64,000 nucleotides of DNA from RYN-230 sp963723595. GTDB taxonomy: Bacteria; Actinomycetota; Actinomycetes; Streptosporangiales; Streptosporangiaceae. Each line of letters begins with the position of its first letter. Position 1 is the stretch's first letter. The DNA is taken from assembly GCA_963723595.1 (NCBI GenBank), contig CAVRRQ010000006.1, positions 1,674,001 to 1,738,000 on the forward strand. Reading direction: 5' to 3'. Below, in pieces: positions 61,941 to 64,000 of the stretch. The translations under genes and the position numbers were made by a program. A model generated the notes under the pieces. The model saw nothing but the letters and a program-made list of their open reading frames with translations, was not told where the DNA came from and did no database searches.

Positions 61941-62876
61941 TCAAGATGGTGATCGGTCCGAGTCGCGCAGGCGGGTTCCCCAGGTTGTGGTGGTGGTTTC
62001 GCCGGGTTCGAGCCGGATGACGTGCTGGCCTGATTGGAAGGCGTTGGGTGGGCAGCTCATTGGTTCGGTCCCTAGTCCGCGCCGGCGCCGGTCCGGGCTG
62101 AGGGTGTCGGCGGTGTAGAGCTCGATGATGGGGAGCGTCTCGTTGACCCACAGTTCGGCGGTGTGGCCGTCTGGGCGTTCGAGCCGGACCCAGGCGCGGC
62201 CCTCGCCGTCACGCTCGAGGTCGGTGAAGGCGTAGTCGATGCGCAGGTCGCCGAGACGCCGTGGGGTACGGAAGTCGAAGGATGTGCCCTCGACGGACTC
62301 GGTGCCCGTGGGCAGTTCACGGTAGGGGTCGGTGCGGATGCGTGTTGCGGCCTGCAGCTGCAGCGTGCAGTCGTCGAGCAGGCCGCCGCCGGGGGACAGG
62401 TAGGGGTGCTGGCCGCAGCCGTAGGGGCAGGGCCGGTCGCCGGAGTTGGTGGCGGTGACGTTGACCGTGAGCCCGTTCTGGTCGAGGCGGTATTCGATCC
62501 GGAGGTCGAGAGTGAACGGATAGCCCTGCAGCGGAAAGAGCGTTGCGGCCATGGTGATCCGGTCGCCGGCCTGCTCGACTGGCTGCCAGGGCCGCCAGTG
62601 CAGGAAGCCGTGGATGGCGTTGTGTTTGTCCGGTTCGGTCAGGCTGACCTGGTAGTCGGTATGGTCGAAGGTGTAGCGGCCATCGGCGAGGCGGTTGGGC
62701 CACGGGATCAGCGGGGCGCCGTGCGCGCCGTCGCACATCTGCTCTGCGGGGTAGGGCTGAAGGACATCGCGGTCGCCGGCCCGGTATTCGCGGATGCCGC
62801 CGCCGACCTCGACGATTGTCGCGTGCTGATCACCGGAGCTGATAGCGAATTGCTGCCCGGACGCTGCGGAAGACAT
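61941..62876 (-). CDS. Aldose 1-epimerase family protein
   Basis: A 311-residue galactose-mutarotase-like enzyme that would interconvert alpha and beta sugar anomers in the cytoplasm. It shows GGGIREYRAGDRDVL, PLIPWPNRLADGRYTF, HNAIHGFLHWRPW (first catalytic His), CGQHPYLSPGGG (second His) and near the C-terminus GLGTEPMSCPPNAFQSG with the catalytic Glu. ATG 62876 has GAAGGG 6 bases upstream; longer in-frame starts lack it. Confidence 0.88.
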   Translation of the reverse strand: MSSAASGQQFAISSGDQHATIVEVGGGIREYRAGDRDVLQPYPAEQMCDGAHGAPLIPWPNRLADGRYTFDHTDYQVSLTEPDKHNAIHGFLHWRPWQPVEQAGDRITMAATLFPLQGYPFTLDLRIEYRLDQNGLTVNVTATNSGDRPCPYGCGQHPYLSPGGGLLDDCTLQLQAATRIRTDPYRELPTGTESVEGTSFDFRTPRRLGDLRIDYAFTDLERDGEGRAWVRLERPDGHTAELWVNETLPIIELYTADTLSPDRRRRGLGTEPMSCPPNAFQSGQHVIRLEPGETTTTTWGTRLRDSDRSPS

Positions 62877-62923
62877 GGAGAACCCTTCAGATAGGCGACG
62901 CGCGGGCTGGCTCGGCGGTTCAG

Positions 62924-63275
62924 TCACCACGGTCGTGATGCCCGGGATCGGATCAGCCGGTGCACGATCCAGCGGATGAGCAGCGCCGAAGCGGCGCCGG
63001 CCAGGGCCGCATGGCGCCGGCTGCGCCGGAACCCGATGCGGGCGTTGCGCTCGGTGATGGGTTCACCGGCCCGCCATCGGCCGCCCTGGCGCGCCACAAG
63101 GGCTCGCTCGATCGGCGCTGGCATCGCGCCGAGCAGTGCTCGGTCGCGGGTGTGCTCGGTGATCTCCTGGTCGGGCGCTCCTGGCCCCCGGCCGGTCAGC
63201 AGCGCGGCACGCAACTGTGCCACCCGGGCCGATGCGTCCCCGCGCGCGCCCTGGCTTGTCTGGCTGTGCTGGTTC
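62924..63275 (-). CDS. Hypothetical basic protein, 117 residues
   Basis: GTG 63275 has ACGGAG 8 bases upstream. The N-terminal half is polar (SQTSQGARGDASARVAQLRA), the C-terminal half very basic with one weak hydrophobic segment (AALAGAASALLIRWIVHRLI). The pattern resembles small DUF3618-like proteins (several residues plus a single anchor helix), but this is only a suggestion. Confidence 0.5.
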
Positions 63276-63342
63276 ACGTGGCGGCTCCGTCTCGCCGGTC
63301 GGCGATATGCGTCTGGAGTCCAGGCTGCCACATATAGTTGCT

Positions 63343-63355
63343 ATCGCGCAATGAT
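63343..63355 (+). promoter_or_regulatory. Weaker palindrome copy (site 6)
   Basis: ATCGC-GCA-ATGAT matches the motif with one mismatch in the right arm and no clear -10 directly after it. It lies about 105 bp before the cytochrome b gene. Confidence 0.3.
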
Positions 63356-63461
63356 TGCGGTTATGCTTCTCGGGAGTCGTGAGTGCACTGGCGTCTCGGG
63401 AGCATGGGCGGAGGACCTTCCGGAGTTCGGGGTCCGCGCCAGGTCGGAAGGAGCCGGGTGA

Positions 63462-64000
63462 GTGCCTGAGTTTTTCCCGTACTGGGTGGTGATCACCCAC
63501 TTCCTGAACATTTTCTTCATGCTGCTGCTGTTCCGGTCGGGCATCGAGGTGCTGTCCGCGTTCCCGAAGCTGTACTGGCACGACAGCTGCCCGCCAGGGC
63601 GTGAATGGCTGCGGTTGTCGAAGAAGATGTACGGGGCGGACTCCCGTAAGCCCTGGACGTCGCTGGACGAGGAAGAAGCGTGGTCGCCGATCGTCGCGTT
63701 GCCGGGCCGCAAGAATCTCGGTTTGGGTCGGCACTGGCATTTCATGACGGTGCAGTTCTGGATCCTGACCGGGGCCGTGTACGTGAGCCTGGTGTTCGCC
63801 ACCGGCTACTGGCACTACCTGATCCCGACGCACTGGTCGCTGGTCCCGGATTCGATCAAATCGGTCGGCACCTACCTGCGCTTCCAGTTCCCGGCGAAGA
63901 TCCCTGGGCAGCCGTTCGAGCCGGCGCAGAAGCTGGCCTACTTCGCGGTCATCTTCCTGCTGTCGCCGCTGCAGATCGCGACCGGCGCGGCGATGTCCCC
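63462..64000 (+). CDS. Membrane cytochrome b subunit (cytochrome b/b6 domain), partial
   Basis: The gene runs off the window end. GTG 63462 has AAGGAG 8 bases upstream. It starts with a membrane helix (WVVITHFLNIFFMLLLFRSG), then SAFPKLYWHDSCPPGREWLR, GRKNLGLGRHWHFMTVQFWI with potential haem-ligand histidines, and further helices. The pattern fits actinobacterial cytochrome b/b6-domain proteins that anchor molybdopterin oxidoreductases such as thiosulfate reductase or sulfite oxidase types. The partner genes would lie to the right. Confidence 0.75.
   Translation, partial: MPEFFPYWVVITHFLNIFFMLLLFRSGIEVLSAFPKLYWHDSCPPGREWLRLSKKMYGADSRKPWTSLDEEEAWSPIVALPGRKNLGLGRHWHFMTVQFWILTGAVYVSLVFATGYWHYLIPTHWSLVPDSIKSVGTYLRFQFPAKIPGQPFEPAQKLAYFAVIFLLSPLQIATGAAMS

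Noticed and set aside
1..64000. CRISPR array
   Set aside because: No regularly spaced repeat-spacer series was seen; the repeated tRNA pieces are kilobases apart and the arm repeats occur in pairs only.

Overview
The window is high-GC DNA from an actinomycete. Evidence: two WhiB-type genes (one broken), DUF3040 and sporulation/stress-type sigma-factor relics, many GTG starts, GTGA/ATGA gene overlaps, and an XRE-NB-ARC-TPR regulator. I cannot name the genus; a Streptosporangiales/Trebonia-like soil actinomycete is a guess. No intact tRNA, rRNA or CRISPR array was seen.

The dominant feature of the left 39 kb is an array of six copies (five near-identical, one variant) of the 3' half of a tRNA-Ala(GGC) gene, at 4030, 5822, 8183, 25979, 31953 and 38990. 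They run from the anticodon loop to the discriminator base, and no 5' half is present at any of them. These look like attachment (att) sites left by successive site-specific integrations. Short pairs of direct repeats (11-13 bp apart) sit at fixed distances on one or both sides of most sites and fall into at least four sequence classes. Only one integrase is visible (26119-26620), and it is broken by an insertion sequence (IS). The other intervals therefore look like integrase-less cargo islets, in the manner of cis-mobilizable elements. They carry a YihY/BrkB membrane protein (4.6-5.6 kb), a secreted YWTD-propeller protein (6.8-8.0 kb), a 15.7-kb uptake and catabolism locus (9.8-25.4 kb), and a 7-kb islet (32-39 kb) with a TetR regulator, a DUF1330-like protein, an APH-type kinase, a methyltransferase and a BrnT/RHH-like toxin-antitoxin pair.

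The 9.8-25.4 kb locus contains a complete Dpp/Opp-type ABC importer, a TetR regulator, two paralogous CocE/NonD hydrolases flanking a YtcJ-like amidohydrolase, an acyl-CoA ligase and an FAD-linked oxidase. Two matching palindromes (TTNGTC-N6-GACWAW) overlap the -35 of the transporter and hydrolase promoters, so the TetR protein probably controls both. A plausible job is import and hydrolysis of an amide- or ester-linked compound; the substrate is unknown.

Insertion sequences are dense: an IS30 nested in an IS3 nested in the integrase, three IS110 elements, three or four members of a TGTG...CACA rve-type family (all with broken transposases), and relics of IS630 and IS66 type. From 40 to 49 kb there is an XRE-NB-ARC-TPR regulator, a low-GC HEPN-like gene, a truncated second arginyl-tRNA synthetase gene, an MFS relic and IS debris.

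From 49 to 64 kb the genes look like a stress/physiology region: WhiB, DUF488, DUF3040, TetR, MarR, MgtC, a second (frameshifted) WhiB, a sigma-factor relic, a YaaH acetate transporter, DMT and MFS transporters, an aldose 1-epimerase and the start of a membrane cytochrome b. Five promoters here share a 13-bp palindrome, ATCGN-N3-ACGAT, whose last base is the first base of the -10 hexamer. This is a candidate local regulon. The first 3.2 kb hold five small genes with strong Shine-Dalgarno sequences (two membrane proteins, a coiled-coil protein, a LysM-like protein and one unknown).
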